Assembly (NCBI GenBank): GCA_034433305.1 | Contig: DAOUAM010000054.1 | Span: 1-64,000, forward strand | Direction of reading: 5' to 3' | DNA length: 64,000 nucleotides | Source of the DNA: DAOUAM01 sp034433305 | Lineage (GTDB): Bacteria > Chloroflexota > Dehalococcoidia > Lucifugimonadales > DAOUAM01 | Part shown: positions 1 to 9,984 of the stretch, one piece after another | Position numbering within the stretch: the stretch's first letter is position 1 | Layout of the letters: each line of letters begins with the position of its first letter | Program-made: the position numbers and the translations under genes | Notes under the pieces: generated by a model | Databases searched by the model: none | Told to the model about the DNA's origin: nothing | Seen by the model: only the letters and a program-made list of their open reading frames with translations

Positions 1-700
1 TCCTCCCCTGGACACGGCGCTTGAGTATGGAGCCTTCGATGGCGCGGCACACGTCCGCGATGCTGACGCGCTCCTTCTGGAACTCCTCCGGGATGACAGT
101 CAGGGTTACGCCGGCCGCCTTGCCAATGCCCAGCGCCAGGTGCCCTGCCCTGCGCCCCATGATGACAACGAGGTACCATCTGCTGGTGGTGCGGGAGTCC
201 TCCATGAGGTTGCGCACCAGCTCGGTGCCCACGTGGCGGGCCGTCTCGAAGCCGAAGGTGGGCATGCCGCCCGGCAGAGGCAGGTCATTGTCTATGGTCT
301 TGGGCACGTGGGCGACCCTGATTGCGCCATCAGCGGCCCTGGCCACCTCGGCAGCCGCGAAGGCCGTATCGTCGCCGCCGATGGTTATCAGGTGGGATAT
401 GTTGAGCTGCTGGAGCGAGCGCACCGTCCGGTCCAGCGACTCGCGGGTGGCCGTGGGGTTGGCCCTGGAGGTACGCAGCGTCGAGCCGCCCTGGAAGTGG
501 ATCCTGGACACGTCGGGAATGGCCATGAGCCGCATCATGTCCACGCGGCCGCGCATGAGGTGCTGGAAGCCATCGTAGAGGCCTATGACCTCAAAGCCCA
601 GGTTGATGGCCTCGATGGTGGCGGAACTGATGGCACTATTGATTCCAGGCGCGGGGCCACCGCCCACCAGAATGCCAACGCGTTTCTGTCCCAGGACCAT
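1..700 (-). CDS. pfp: 6-phosphofructokinase, PPi-type (3' end beyond the window)
   Basis: Phosphorylates fructose 6-phosphate in glycolysis, probably with pyrophosphate as donor. The N-terminal glycine-rich loop reads GGGPAPGINS (residues 13-22). GGDDT (108-112) has Asp where ATP enzymes have Gly, and PKTIDND (133-139) has Lys where ATP enzymes have Gly. Both substitutions are the accepted signature of pyrophosphate-dependent enzymes. The ATG at 700 begins MVLGQKRVGIL, directly before the first beta strand. 233 codons are present and the frame is open at the left edge, so about the last third of the protein is missing. The family is sure; donor choice is inferred from the motif residues. A reversible PPi enzyme would also serve gluconeogenesis. 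Confidence 0.93.
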   Translation of the reverse strand, partial: MVLGQKRVGILVGGGPAPGINSAISSATIEAINLGFEVIGLYDGFQHLMRGRVDMMRLMAIPDVSRIHFQGGSTLRTSRANPTATRESLDRTVRSLQQLNISHLITIGGDDTAFAAAEVARAADGAIRVAHVPKTIDNDLPLPGGMPTFGFETARHVGTELVRNLMEDSRTTSRWYLVVIMGRRAGHLALGIGKAAGVTLTVIPEEFQKERVSIADVCRAIEGSILKRRVQGR

Positions 701-901
701 GACCCCTGCTCCAGTCCACGGGGATGAAGGCCACACTCTGGAAACGTTAGCGTGTGATGGCCCTGCCCGCATCACCTATACGGGTGAAGTCCTGGCTTCA
801 AATGGAGTACCCGGCGTGGCCGGGCAGGCCCAGCAACGCCATGCGTAAGCCAGCCGCATCACCCGGCCTCCACGTCCCTTGCGGTCCGGGGATACAAGGC
901 C

Positions 902-910
902 ATTATAGCA
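902..910 (-). promoter_or_regulatory. Extended -10 element upstream of the phosphofructokinase gene
   Basis: On the minus strand this reads TGCTATAAT, an extended -10 box with a perfect TATAAT, about 200 nt upstream of the phosphofructokinase start. No good -35 is visible, as expected for extended -10 promoters. The rest of the 701-1026 divergent intergenic stretch has no gene I can support. Confidence 0.4.
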
Positions 911-1026
911 CTGCCGGGCCGCGGCACAGCCCCCGTAGGGACTACGTTACCAGGGGCCAATCGGGCCGAGTACGATGCAGGCACCCATCTGCTACAATGG
1001 TGCGACCTGGGTACCGAGGTAAGACA

Positions 1027-1713
1027 ATGGCCGGGCTTATAGCCCTGGTGGGCGGGGACGAGTTCGGGCCAGGGTGCCTGGACATGGACCGGGCGCTGCT
1101 GGAGGCCACGGGTGTCAGGCAGCCGCTGGTGCTGGTGCTGCCCACCGCCGCCGCCCACGAAGGCTCCTCCATCGCCGCGGCTAACGGCGTGGAACACTTC
1201 ACCAAGCTGGGCGCCAGGGCCGCGCCGCTCATGGTGCTGGACAGGACGCAGGCCAACGACCCCAGACTTGCCGCCCAGGTGGACACAGCCGATGTCATTT
1301 ACCTGACGGGAGGCAACCCTACCCATCTCCTGGAGACGCTGCGGGACTCCCACCTGCTAAGCAGGCTGAAGCGGGCCATCGAGGGCAGGGCTGTGCTGGC
1401 AGGCTCCAGCGCGGGCGCCATGGTGCTAGGCTCATGGATGCGCTACCGGACATGGGGCCTGGCGCTGGGCATAGCCGGCGACATCGCCGTGCTGCCTCAC
1501 CATGAGCGGGCCGAGCCAGGCCGAGTCCTTTCGGACCTTGCGGCGTCGGCGCCGGAGGGCATCACGGTGCTGGGCATTGACGCCGAGACGGGCTGCCTGG
1601 GCCTGGGCCGCCAGTGGAAGGTGCTGGGCGCCGGCCAGGTGACGCTCTACCAGGGCGACCGATGGGAGCGCTTCTCCGCGGGCGCTTCCCTGACGCTGGG
1701 CGCAGCCTCGTAA
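1027..1713 (+). CDS. Peptidase S51 family protein (cyanophycinase / dipeptidase E-like)
   Basis: A 228-aa serine hydrolase of the S51 family, whose members cleave Asp-X dipeptides or cyanophycin. GSSAGAM (126-132) carries the nucleophile elbow with Ser128. TGGN (94-97) is the conserved loop before it, and the following PHHER region fits the His of the family. The ATG at 1027 is chosen because residue 1 leads straight into the first strand (MAGLIALVGGDEF). The frame is open much further upstream, but that part has no family character. There is no signal peptide, so the protein is probably cytoplasmic. The substrate is unknown; no cyanophycin synthetase is nearby, so peptide turnover is as likely as storage-polymer use. 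Confidence 0.88.
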   Translation: MAGLIALVGGDEFGPGCLDMDRALLEATGVRQPLVLVLPTAAAHEGSSIAAANGVEHFTKLGARAAPLMVLDRTQANDPRLAAQVDTADVIYLTGGNPTHLLETLRDSHLLSRLKRAIEGRAVLAGSSAGAMVLGSWMRYRTWGLALGIAGDIAVLPHHERAEPGRVLSDLAASAPEGITVLGIDAETGCLGLGRQWKVLGAGQVTLYQGDRWERFSAGASLTLGAAS

Positions 1714-1755
1714 CAAAGGTGGGGCGGTCCCCGGGAGTGCCCTGGGGCCTCAGCG

Positions 1756-2109
1756 TCACACGAGCTTGACGATGCGCTCCCTGTTGTGGATGCGCTCGAC
1801 GATGCGGCCGTTTATGAGGTGCTCGGTTATGATCTCCTCCACGTCATCGGGGGAAGCCACGTACCAGGTGCCTCCGAGGTTGGGGCCAGGCCCGTACACG
1901 ATGACGTTGCCCTGGTGAGTAGCGCAGAGCCGGTGCTGGCTGGTGCAGCCGACGTTGGATATGAGCACCTTCTGGGCCAGGTTGTGCTTCACCAGTAGCT
2001 CGTTGAACTTCTGGCGTATCTGGCGGCCTCCCTTGTCGCCGCAGTGGCGCTTGTCGGCTGCGCCTTCGCTGTTGGTGCATACCAGCACGTGGGCGATAAA
2101 CTCGGGCAT
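1756..2109 (-). CDS. Thioredoxin-like [2Fe-2S] ferredoxin domain protein
   Basis: 117 aa with the thioredoxin-fold [2Fe-2S] ferredoxin pattern seen in NuoE C-termini and Shethna-type ferredoxins. Cys11 and Cys23 sit in the N-terminal half. A second pair lies in the NVGCTSQHRLC segment. It ends with the typical (I)VYGPGPNLGGTWYVAS followed by an ITEHL helix. The start at 2109 has a strong upstream GGAGGG. It is a single-gene unit divergent from chrA. Role is electron carriage or Fe-S sensing; the partner is not evident from the neighbours. Confidence 0.85.
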   Translation of the reverse strand: MPEFIAHVLVCTNSEGAADKRHCGDKGGRQIRQKFNELLVKHNLAQKVLISNVGCTSQHRLCATHQGNVIVYGPGPNLGGTWYVASPDDVEEIITEHLINGRIVERIHNRERIVKLV

Positions 2110-2268
2110 AGTACTCTCCCTCCTGCTCGCGCCGCGTCGCTGGCACCCGGCGCGATTGTGGCAGCTATTGTAGCAGGGGCCTGTAGGCCCAACAATACCC
2201 ACGTTGACACGACGACGCTCTCTCATTACACTTCCCATGCCATAATTCGGGACACGGGCCGGCTATAG

Positions 2269-3441
<1,173 letters not shown>

Positions 3442-3486
3442 GCCGGGCATCCTGGGCCATGGCAACCCATTGCGAGGGACGCGGCC

Positions 3487-4647
3487 GTGACTGCGCTGGC
3501 GGCCAAGGGCTATTTAACGCTGGGCATGACAGCTTCCCTGACCGGCAGGTACGCCGCACTGGGAGCGCAGGCCCTGGCGGGAGTCCAGGCCTGGGCCAAG
3601 GACGCCAACAACGCCGGCGGCGTCCTGGTGCCTGAACTGGGCCGGCGGCTGCCGGTGCGGCTGCTGCATCGCGACGACGAGAGCGACGCTGGCCGCTGCC
3701 GGGCGCTGTACGAGGAGCTGCTGAGAGAGGGCGTGGACATCCTGCTTGGCCCCTACTCCAGCGGGCTGGCCCTGGCCGCGGCGGAGGTGGCGGCGAGGCA
3801 GAGGCGCGTCCTGTGGGACCACGGCGGGGCGCTGGACGCCATACGCGACGCTGGCACCGGGTGGGCCATCGGCGTCCTGACGCCTGCCAGCAGGTACTTC
3901 CACGGCGTCATAGACATGCTGCTGGAGACCTCGGGCGAAGCGTCCCGTCTCAGCGTGGCCATCGTGCATTCTACGGCGGGCGCCTTTCCCAGGGCCGTGG
4001 CTTCAGGTGCCGAGGCGCACTGCCGGGCGAGGGGGCTGAGCGCCATCCATGTCCACCGCTTCAGGCAGGCCGACGCGGCGAGCCTGAGCACCGTCGTCGC
4101 CGAATTCGAGCGCACTCGGCCCGACGCAGTGCTGGCGGTCGGCCGGATGGAGGACGACATCGCGCTGGCGCGGCAGGTGAGGACGGCGAGCGCCAGCATC
4201 ATGGCCTTCGGGCTGGTGGCTGCCACGCTCCCGCTCTTCAGGGATGCGCTGGGCGACGCCGCCGACGGCTTCCTGGGGCCGAGCCAGTGGGAGCCTGGCG
4301 TCCCCATTACGCCCGACTATGGGCCTTCAACAGCCGAGGCCCTGGCCAGCATGCGGCGGCACTGGCCCGGCGAGCTGGGCTACCCCATGGCCCAGGCCTA
4401 CGCCGCCTGCCTGGTGGCCCAGCGCTGCATGGAGGCGGCGGGCACGCTGGAGGACGCGGCGCTGCGGCGGACCGCGGGGACGCTGGACTTCACCACCTTC
4501 TATGGCCGCTTCAGGATGGACCCGGCCACGGGCGCGCAGGTTGGGCACCAGATGCCCGTTGTCCAGTGGCAGCGGGGCCAGAAGGTGGTGGTCTGGCCGC
4601 CGGAGGTGCGCCAGGGGACGTTCCGACCCGGCCTGCCTCACATCTGA
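3487..4647 (+). CDS. Type 1 periplasmic-binding-fold protein (LivJ-like), no signal peptide
   Basis: 386 aa with the branched-chain amino-acid-binding (Peripla_BP_6) layout. It opens with GMTASLTGRYAALGAQALAGVQ, followed by a DDESDAGRC loop and GPYSS(G) in the first lobe. The second lobe has a LGYPMAQAYAACLV segment. The GTG at 3487 leads almost directly into the first strand. No signal peptide or lipobox is visible and no LivHMGF genes follow, so it is probably a cytoplasmic ligand sensor or an orphan binding protein. It lies 45 nt after chrA and 34 nt before an SDR gene, possibly cotranscribed. Confidence 0.75.
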   Translation: MTALAAKGYLTLGMTASLTGRYAALGAQALAGVQAWAKDANNAGGVLVPELGRRLPVRLLHRDDESDAGRCRALYEELLREGVDILLGPYSSGLALAAAEVAARQRRVLWDHGGALDAIRDAGTGWAIGVLTPASRYFHGVIDMLLETSGEASRLSVAIVHSTAGAFPRAVASGAEAHCRARGLSAIHVHRFRQADAASLSTVVAEFERTRPDAVLAVGRMEDDIALARQVRTASASIMAFGLVAATLPLFRDALGDAADGFLGPSQWEPGVPITPDYGPSTAEALASMRRHWPGELGYPMAQAYAACLVAQRCMEAAGTLEDAALRRTAGTLDFTTFYGRFRMDPATGAQVGHQMPVVQWQRGQKVVVWPPEVRQGTFRPGLPHI

Positions 4648-4681
4648 TATGCTAACGCTGACGTTCCAGAGGAGCTTGCCT

Positions 4682-5452
4682 ATGCGGTTGAAGGGTAAAG
4701 TAGCGCTGATAACAGGCGCAGGCTCGGGCATCGGGCGCGCCACGGCGGTGCTGTTCGCCAGGGAAGGCGCCAGGCTGGCCCTGGCCGACCTGAGCGAAGC
4801 GCCAGTCCTGGGGACAGCAGAGCAGGTCAAGGCCAGCGGCGGCGAAGCCGTCATAGCCACCGGCGACGTCTCCAGCAGCGCCGACGCCCAGCGCATGGTC
4901 AGGGCAGCAGTAGATGCCTACGGGCGGCTGGACATCCTGGTCAACAGCGCCGGCGTGTCGGGGCGCAACGCCCTGCCCCCAGGCGCCTCGCCCGAGGAGG
5001 TCTGGGACAGGGTCATGGACGTCAACCTCAAGGGCACCTACCTGGTGTCCTGGTACGCGGTGCCGGAGATGGAGCGCTCGGGCGGCGGCTCCATCATCAA
5101 CCTGGCGTCCATCATGGGGCTGGTGGGCTACCCGGTGGGCATGGGAGGCGGCTTCAACCCCTATGTGCCGTCCAAGGGCGGCGTGGTCCAGTTCACCAGG
5201 AACCTGGCCATAGACTGCGCCAGGAAGAACATCCGCGTGAACTGCATATGCCCGGGCTACGTGGAGACCAACCTCACCCGGGGCCTGACCAGCGACCCGC
5301 AGACCAGGGCGCGGCTGGAGGAGCGGCACCCCATGGGCAGGCTGGGCAGGCCCGAGGAGATAGCCTACGCCGCGCTATTCCTGGCCTCGGACGAGTCCTC
5401 CTTCGTCACCGGCGCGCCGCTCATCGTGGACGGGGGCTATACGGCCCAGTAG
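4682..5452 (+). CDS. SDR family NAD(P)-dependent oxidoreductase
   Basis: 256-aa classical short-chain dehydrogenase. The nucleotide-binding TGAGSGIG lies near residue 10. NSAG is the NNAG equivalent. The catalytic Ser is in INLASIMG, and Tyr and Lys are in YVPSKGG. The C-terminal PGYVET and DGGYTAQ are typical. The ATG at 4682 is preceded by GAGGAG at suitable spacing; an earlier in-frame ATG at 4650 would add 11 atypical residues. The substrate cannot be told from sequence; 3-oxoacyl-type reductases, glucose dehydrogenase-like and other SDRs share this pattern. Confidence 0.92.
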   Translation: MRLKGKVALITGAGSGIGRATAVLFAREGARLALADLSEAPVLGTAEQVKASGGEAVIATGDVSSSADAQRMVRAAVDAYGRLDILVNSAGVSGRNALPPGASPEEVWDRVMDVNLKGTYLVSWYAVPEMERSGGGSIINLASIMGLVGYPVGMGGGFNPYVPSKGGVVQFTRNLAIDCARKNIRVNCICPGYVETNLTRGLTSDPQTRARLEERHPMGRLGRPEEIAYAALFLASDESSFVTGAPLIVDGGYTAQ

Positions 5453-5473
5453 GGGCGCTGCGTGCAACGCACG

Positions 5474-6241
5474 CTACTGGGCGGGAGCAGCAGGCGAGGC
5501 TGTCAGCACCAGCACCTGGCCCTTCCACACCTCGCGGGCTATGCCCTCCAGCTCCTCCCGCCCCGGACGGTCCACCTGGAGGACGCGGCCCAGCAGCCTG
5601 TCGCCGAAGCCCTGGACGTACTGGCACCGCTCCCTGAAGGCCCTCAGGGTGTGGCGCTCGCCGCCCAGCAGCAGGTAGTCCAGCTGCCGCTCGTAAGGCC
5701 CAAGGACGCGCCTGGTGACCCCGCAGGCGTCGTCGAACAGTTCGCGCACCTGGCCCTCCCGGATGCGCTCGAAGCGGCGCTGGGACTGCCCGCCGGCCTT
5801 ATGGCGGCCCTTGACGAAGCGCGAGCCGGTCCTGGAGGCCAGCAGCACGTCGCCCCGCAGCACGCCCACGGCGTACCGGCCCAGCCGCAGCAGGACGACG
5901 CCCACCAGCAAGTCGCGGCCCAGCATCTCCACCAGCGGCGTCACGCTGGCCCCTTCGCTAGCCTGGTCCCGCGCCACCGGGAAGGGCGGCACGATGGCTA
6001 TGGCGCTAGCGTCGCCCCAGAAGGCCACGAGTCCCGTGGCCGAGTCCCTGACATGCTCGGCGATGCTGGCAAGCTCGGCCCCGTGAGCGGGCGCAGGGGC
6101 AAGCCGGCTGCTGGCGGCCTCCTCCAGCGACGCGAGCGTAAGGTATGCCGTGTGCCGGTACTCCGCCGACGCGCCTATTTCCGATAGCAACCGCAGCAGC
6201 CGGGGCTTGCTGGCCCAGTAGCGCTGGCTGACCTGGAACAT
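5474..6241 (-). CDS. VLRF1-type (Vms1/ANKZF1-like) peptidyl-tRNA hydrolase
   Basis: 255 aa with the signature of the actinobacterial VLRF1 release-factor branch: SRFVKGRHKAGGQSQRRFER, with GGQS at 150-153, then a basic helix (RFERIREGQVRELF). In Vms1/ANKZF1 this eRF1-like domain uses the GxxQ glutamine to release nascent chains from tRNA on split large subunits. Here it would act in ribosome rescue. The N-terminal ~130 residues form the preceding alpha/beta part. The start at 6241 lies 6 nt after the upstream hydrolase gene, so the two are an operon. Family assignment rests on the motif; catalytic activity is inferred. Confidence 0.8.
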   Translation of the reverse strand: MFQVSQRYWASKPRLLRLLSEIGASAEYRHTAYLTLASLEEAASSRLAPAPAHGAELASIAEHVRDSATGLVAFWGDASAIAIVPPFPVARDQASEGASVTPLVEMLGRDLLVGVVLLRLGRYAVGVLRGDVLLASRTGSRFVKGRHKAGGQSQRRFERIREGQVRELFDDACGVTRRVLGPYERQLDYLLLGGERHTLRAFRERCQYVQGFGDRLLGRVLQVDRPGREELEGIAREVWKGQVLVLTASPAAPAQ

Positions 6242-6247
6242 GCTGAC

Positions 6248-8242
6248 TCAGCGGCCGTTGGAAAGGCCCATAAAGTAGTCGTAGCGCCGGCTGGACTGCT
6301 CCACGATGCGCTCCACGTCCTCCTCCAGCAGATAGCGCTGGCGCACCAGGGCCTCGGCGGCCTCCTGGACACGCCGCAGGTAGTCGTCCCTGGAGGTATA
6401 ACGCTCCTCGATGGAAAGCCGCGGGTCGCCCGAGGCCAGCCTTGCGGCGCGGGTGGGCGGGAAGGGCAGCGTCCAGCCCGCCAGGCCGCCCGTTATGCCG
6501 ATGAACAGGCCCGGGTTGCCGATGCTGGGGTGGCGCAGGTTCCAGCCTGTGTAGGTCGCCAGGGGCACGCTGACGTCCGGCAACCGTATGCCCGCCACCT
6601 CGTTGCAGTCCTCGCCCACGTCCGACACCAGGGCCGGGTACTCCTCCCCCTCCATGGCCGGCAGGCGCACCGTCCGGCCCAGGGGCAGCTCGGGGCCGTA
6701 GTCCAGCCGCATGGCCCGCGTCACCTGGGACGGCACGCGGACGCCTGGCAGCCTGGCGAAGCGCTCCAGCAGCGTCCTGGACTCCACCGCCGTGCCGTCG
6801 GACAGCCTGGGATGGCGGCTGGGAGGCGGTGGCTCGCCAGTGGTCACCCAGAGGTCCAGGTTCTCCAGCGCCGCCCGCAGCAAGGGAGTGTAGTCCACGC
6901 TGTTGAAGGGCAACTGGCCCCGGGCGCCGTCCAGGGGCCTGACCTCCAGCGGCGGGAAGACGCCGGCGCCGTGCTGCGTGCCAGCGAAGTGGTAGCGCCG
7001 GACGCCGGCCGACTCGGGCGCGTCGCCCATGGCCTCCAGGTCGGTGTGGATGAGGGCCGCATCGCCCCGCCAGTACTCGGCGGAGGTATTGGTGAACATG
7101 ATCCTGGGGACCTTGCCCCTCTCCTCCAGGCGGGCCAGCAGCGAGCCTTTCTGCCCGGTGACCGGGTCGGTCTGCTCCACGTCGGTGAAGGGGAAAAGCT
7201 CGGGGATGATGTAGCACACGTCCTTGGACGGCTGGCCGAAGCGCAGGTTGAACTCGCCGCGCATGCCGCCGGCGACGTGGGGTATGATGCCGTCCAGGGC
7301 CATGCGCCCATCCTCGTCCTCGTTGAGGCCCAGGTGGATAAGCTGCCGCAGGAAGCGCCCGCTCTGGGAGGCGCCGAAGGCGTAGGCGTACTGAATGTCG
7401 CCGGCGCAGGGGTTGCCCACATCCGCTGGGGCGTACTTCAGGAAGGACACGATGTCCCTGACGGCGGCGAAGCCCAGGCCCACCACCTTGCTGCCCTTCG
7501 TCTCGTAGATAAGCTGGTAAATCTTACCTGGCTCGAACCCGGACTTCAGGTGGACGTGGCAGGGGTCAGGCTCCACCTGCTCGTCCTCGACGCGCACGAA
7601 GGCCCATTTGTCGCGGCTGATGGCCGTGGCCGGGCTGTTGGGATGGTCCCTGACCAGTAGCACGGCGCTGGGGTCGTTGGGGTCCGCCGGCGGGTGAGGC
7701 AGGTGCTGCCTGTCGGCCAGCAGGAAGACGCCGGTCGGCTCGTTGGCCTGGAATTGGCACAGGATGCGGCCCCTCAGCGGGCTTCCATCGGGGGCCAGCG
7801 CCTCGGGCGCGTCCAGGCCCATCAGCCCCGGCGTGGGCGGCACGTCGGCCTGCCAGCCGCACCAGACGACGGTGTAGCCCTGGCGCATGAGGAAGCCGTT
7901 CCCCGGCTCCAGCGGCGCCGCCGGGTCCAGGCCACGCTCGGCGCTGTTGAAGCTGTAGAGCACCGTCTTGCGGCCACGGTTCACCACGTCAAACAGGATG
8001 CGATGGCGCCCTGCCCCACGGTCGGCGGGCTGGAGCATGGCGAAGTGGGCGGAGAACCGGACCAGCCCGCGGGGGTCTCTCGGGGCAAGCCCTATGTCGG
8101 TGATGGCGACATTGCGCGAGTCCAGGGGGTCCACGGCGAAGTAGGCCCGGCCTTCCACCAGGTCGTAGGCGCCGACCTCGCCGAACCGCTGCCCTCCGAC
8201 AAAGGGCCTCCGGCTGATCACTTCCAACCTTGCAACTGCCAT
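6248..8242 (-). CDS. Alpha/beta-hydrolase domain protein (Abhydrolase_10-like)
   Basis: 664-aa cytoplasmic hydrolase of a large, poorly characterised family. A beta-rich N-terminal part (about 1-220) has FDVVNRGRK and WCGWQADV motifs. The alpha/beta-hydrolase part carries the nucleophile elbow GASQSGRFLRQL near residue 290. A late His probably lies in FAGTQHGAG. The C-terminal PATYTGWN/GLAGWTLPFPPT segments are conserved in the family. The ATG at 8242 is followed by a clean domain start, with AGGAGG upstream. It is first of a two-gene operon with the VLRF1-type gene. The substrate is unknown; an ester or lactone is likely. Confidence 0.78.
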   Translation of the reverse strand: MAVARLEVISRRPFVGGQRFGEVGAYDLVEGRAYFAVDPLDSRNVAITDIGLAPRDPRGLVRFSAHFAMLQPADRGAGRHRILFDVVNRGRKTVLYSFNSAERGLDPAAPLEPGNGFLMRQGYTVVWCGWQADVPPTPGLMGLDAPEALAPDGSPLRGRILCQFQANEPTGVFLLADRQHLPHPPADPNDPSAVLLVRDHPNSPATAISRDKWAFVRVEDEQVEPDPCHVHLKSGFEPGKIYQLIYETKGSKVVGLGFAAVRDIVSFLKYAPADVGNPCAGDIQYAYAFGASQSGRFLRQLIHLGLNEDEDGRMALDGIIPHVAGGMRGEFNLRFGQPSKDVCYIIPELFPFTDVEQTDPVTGQKGSLLARLEERGKVPRIMFTNTSAEYWRGDAALIHTDLEAMGDAPESAGVRRYHFAGTQHGAGVFPPLEVRPLDGARGQLPFNSVDYTPLLRAALENLDLWVTTGEPPPPSRHPRLSDGTAVESRTLLERFARLPGVRVPSQVTRAMRLDYGPELPLGRTVRLPAMEGEEYPALVSDVGEDCNEVAGIRLPDVSVPLATYTGWNLRHPSIGNPGLFIGITGGLAGWTLPFPPTRAARLASGDPRLSIEERYTSRDDYLRRVQEAAEALVRQRYLLEEDVERIVEQSSRRYDYFMGLSNGR

Positions 8243-8387
8243 ACGCTACCTCCTGCTCCAGGCTCGCGGGTCGCCCTGCGGCAAAGAGATTCTACCACCA
8301 CGGGGCAACCCCTGGCGGGCGCCAGGTCTGCATTGCCGTGTTGACGTGGCCTGCGCCAGCGCCTACACTGCGATTACAGGAGGCCTC

Positions 8388-9917
8388 ATGAGCGTTACCG
8401 CGGTCAGGCTGCAGGATGCAGAGCCACCGCTGGTGCTGGCCCTGGACGCCGGCAGTTCCTCGGTGCGCGCCCTGCTCTACGACGCCGGCGCCCGCCGAGT
8501 AGAGGGTGTCGAGGCTCGCCTGGACCATTCCATCCACACCGATGCCCACGGCACCGCTGAAGAGTACCCGCAGCACCTGCTGGACGCCTTTTCGCAGGTT
8601 ATAGACGGTGCACTGGCCAGAGCTGGAGCGCTGGCCCAGCGCATCGCCGCCGTGGGGCTGGACACCTACGCCAGCAGCGTGCTGGGCCTGGACCGGGAGG
8701 GCAACCCTGCAACGCCCATCTACACCTACGCCGATAGCCGCCCGGCATCGGACGTGGAGCGATTGCGCCGCGAGCTGGACGTGGCGGCGGTACACCAGCG
8801 GACGGGCTGCCCCCAGCATACCGCCTACCTGCCGGGGCGCTTCCTGTGGCTCCGGCGGACGCAGCCGGACGTGTACCGGCGGGTAAGCAGGTGGGTGGAC
8901 ATCGGGACGTTCCTTTACCAGCAGTGGTCCGGCAGGGATGACTTGCCCATGGGCCTGTCCATGGCGTCCTGGACCGGGCTGCTGGACAGGCACAGGCTTA
9001 TGTGGGACGAGGAGCTTCTTGGGCACCTGGGCGTGTCCCGAGAGGTGCTGCCGCCGCTTGCGGACTACAGCCAGCCGGTGGAGGGCCTGGCGGGGCCGTG
9101 GGCAAGCCGCTGGAAGGCGCTGAAGGACGTGCCCTTCTTCCTGTCCATCGGCGATGGCGCGTCGGCCAACGTGGGCAGCGGCTGCGTGGGGCCTGGCAGG
9201 GTGTCCCTCACCATGGGCACCACCTGCGCCATGCGAGCAGTCCTCCAGCGGGAGCCGGAAAGCCTGCCGGCGGCGCTGTGGAGCTACAAGGTCGACCGGG
9301 GCCACCCGCTGGTGGGCAGGGCGCTGAGCGAGGGGGGCAACGTCTTCGCCTGGTTGACGGGCCTGCTCAGGCTGGCGGAGCCTCCCGACCTGGACCAGCA
9401 GCTTGGCCGGCTGCCCCCCGACGGCCATGGGCTGACGGTCCTGCCCTTCCTCCTGGGGGAGCGCAGCCCCGGCTGGAGGTCCGACGCCAGGGCCGCCATC
9501 GTCGGGCTGCGGGCGTCCACGACCCCGCTGGAAGTCCTCCAGGCGGGCATGGAGGCGGTGGCGTACCGCTGCGGGCTCGTGGCCAGGGCGCTGGGGCCGC
9601 TGGTCGCCAGCGATTACCAGCTCATCGCCAGCGGCGGCGCGCTGCTGAGGTCACCCTACTGGCTCCAGGTCTTCGCCGATGTGCTGGACCACCCCATTAC
9701 CGCCTCCGCCGAGCCGGAAGGCACCAGCAGGGGCACGGCCATCCTGGCATTGAAGGCCCTGGGCAAGATAGACAGCCTGGACGCCATCCCATCGGCCCTT
9801 GGCGAGACCTGCTTCCCCGATGGGACGCGGGCGGAGATATACCGCGCCGCCCAGGAGCGCCAGGCCCAGCTTTACCAACTGCTGCTGGAGTCCAGCAGCG
9901 GCTCCAGGGCCTCATAG
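8388..9917 (+). CDS. FGGY-family carbohydrate kinase (gluconokinase/xylulokinase-like)
   Basis: 509 aa, normal for FGGY kinases. The N-terminal phosphate-1 loop is LALDAGSSSVRALLYD. The sugar-binding region has YTYADSRP and the metal/catalytic Asp lies in SIGDGASANVGSG. The second ATPase loop is MGTTCAMR, and C-terminal ASGGALLRSPYWLQVFADVL is the adenosine motif. The ATG at 8388 has AGGAGG six nt upstream and is preferred over an in-frame ATG at 8346. rpiB follows 67 nt later, suggesting feeding of a pentose or gluconate into the pentose phosphate pathway. Exact sugar unknown. Confidence 0.9.
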   Translation: MSVTAVRLQDAEPPLVLALDAGSSSVRALLYDAGARRVEGVEARLDHSIHTDAHGTAEEYPQHLLDAFSQVIDGALARAGALAQRIAAVGLDTYASSVLGLDREGNPATPIYTYADSRPASDVERLRRELDVAAVHQRTGCPQHTAYLPGRFLWLRRTQPDVYRRVSRWVDIGTFLYQQWSGRDDLPMGLSMASWTGLLDRHRLMWDEELLGHLGVSREVLPPLADYSQPVEGLAGPWASRWKALKDVPFFLSIGDGASANVGSGCVGPGRVSLTMGTTCAMRAVLQREPESLPAALWSYKVDRGHPLVGRALSEGGNVFAWLTGLLRLAEPPDLDQQLGRLPPDGHGLTVLPFLLGERSPGWRSDARAAIVGLRASTTPLEVLQAGMEAVAYRCGLVARALGPLVASDYQLIASGGALLRSPYWLQVFADVLDHPITASAEPEGTSRGTAILALKALGKIDSLDAIPSALGETCFPDGTRAEIYRAAQERQAQLYQLLLESSSGSRAS

Positions 9918-9984
9918 GGTAATGGGAGTGCCGCGTGGTATTATACTTTCAACCAGGACACTACCAGACAGGAAGGGCAGGAAA

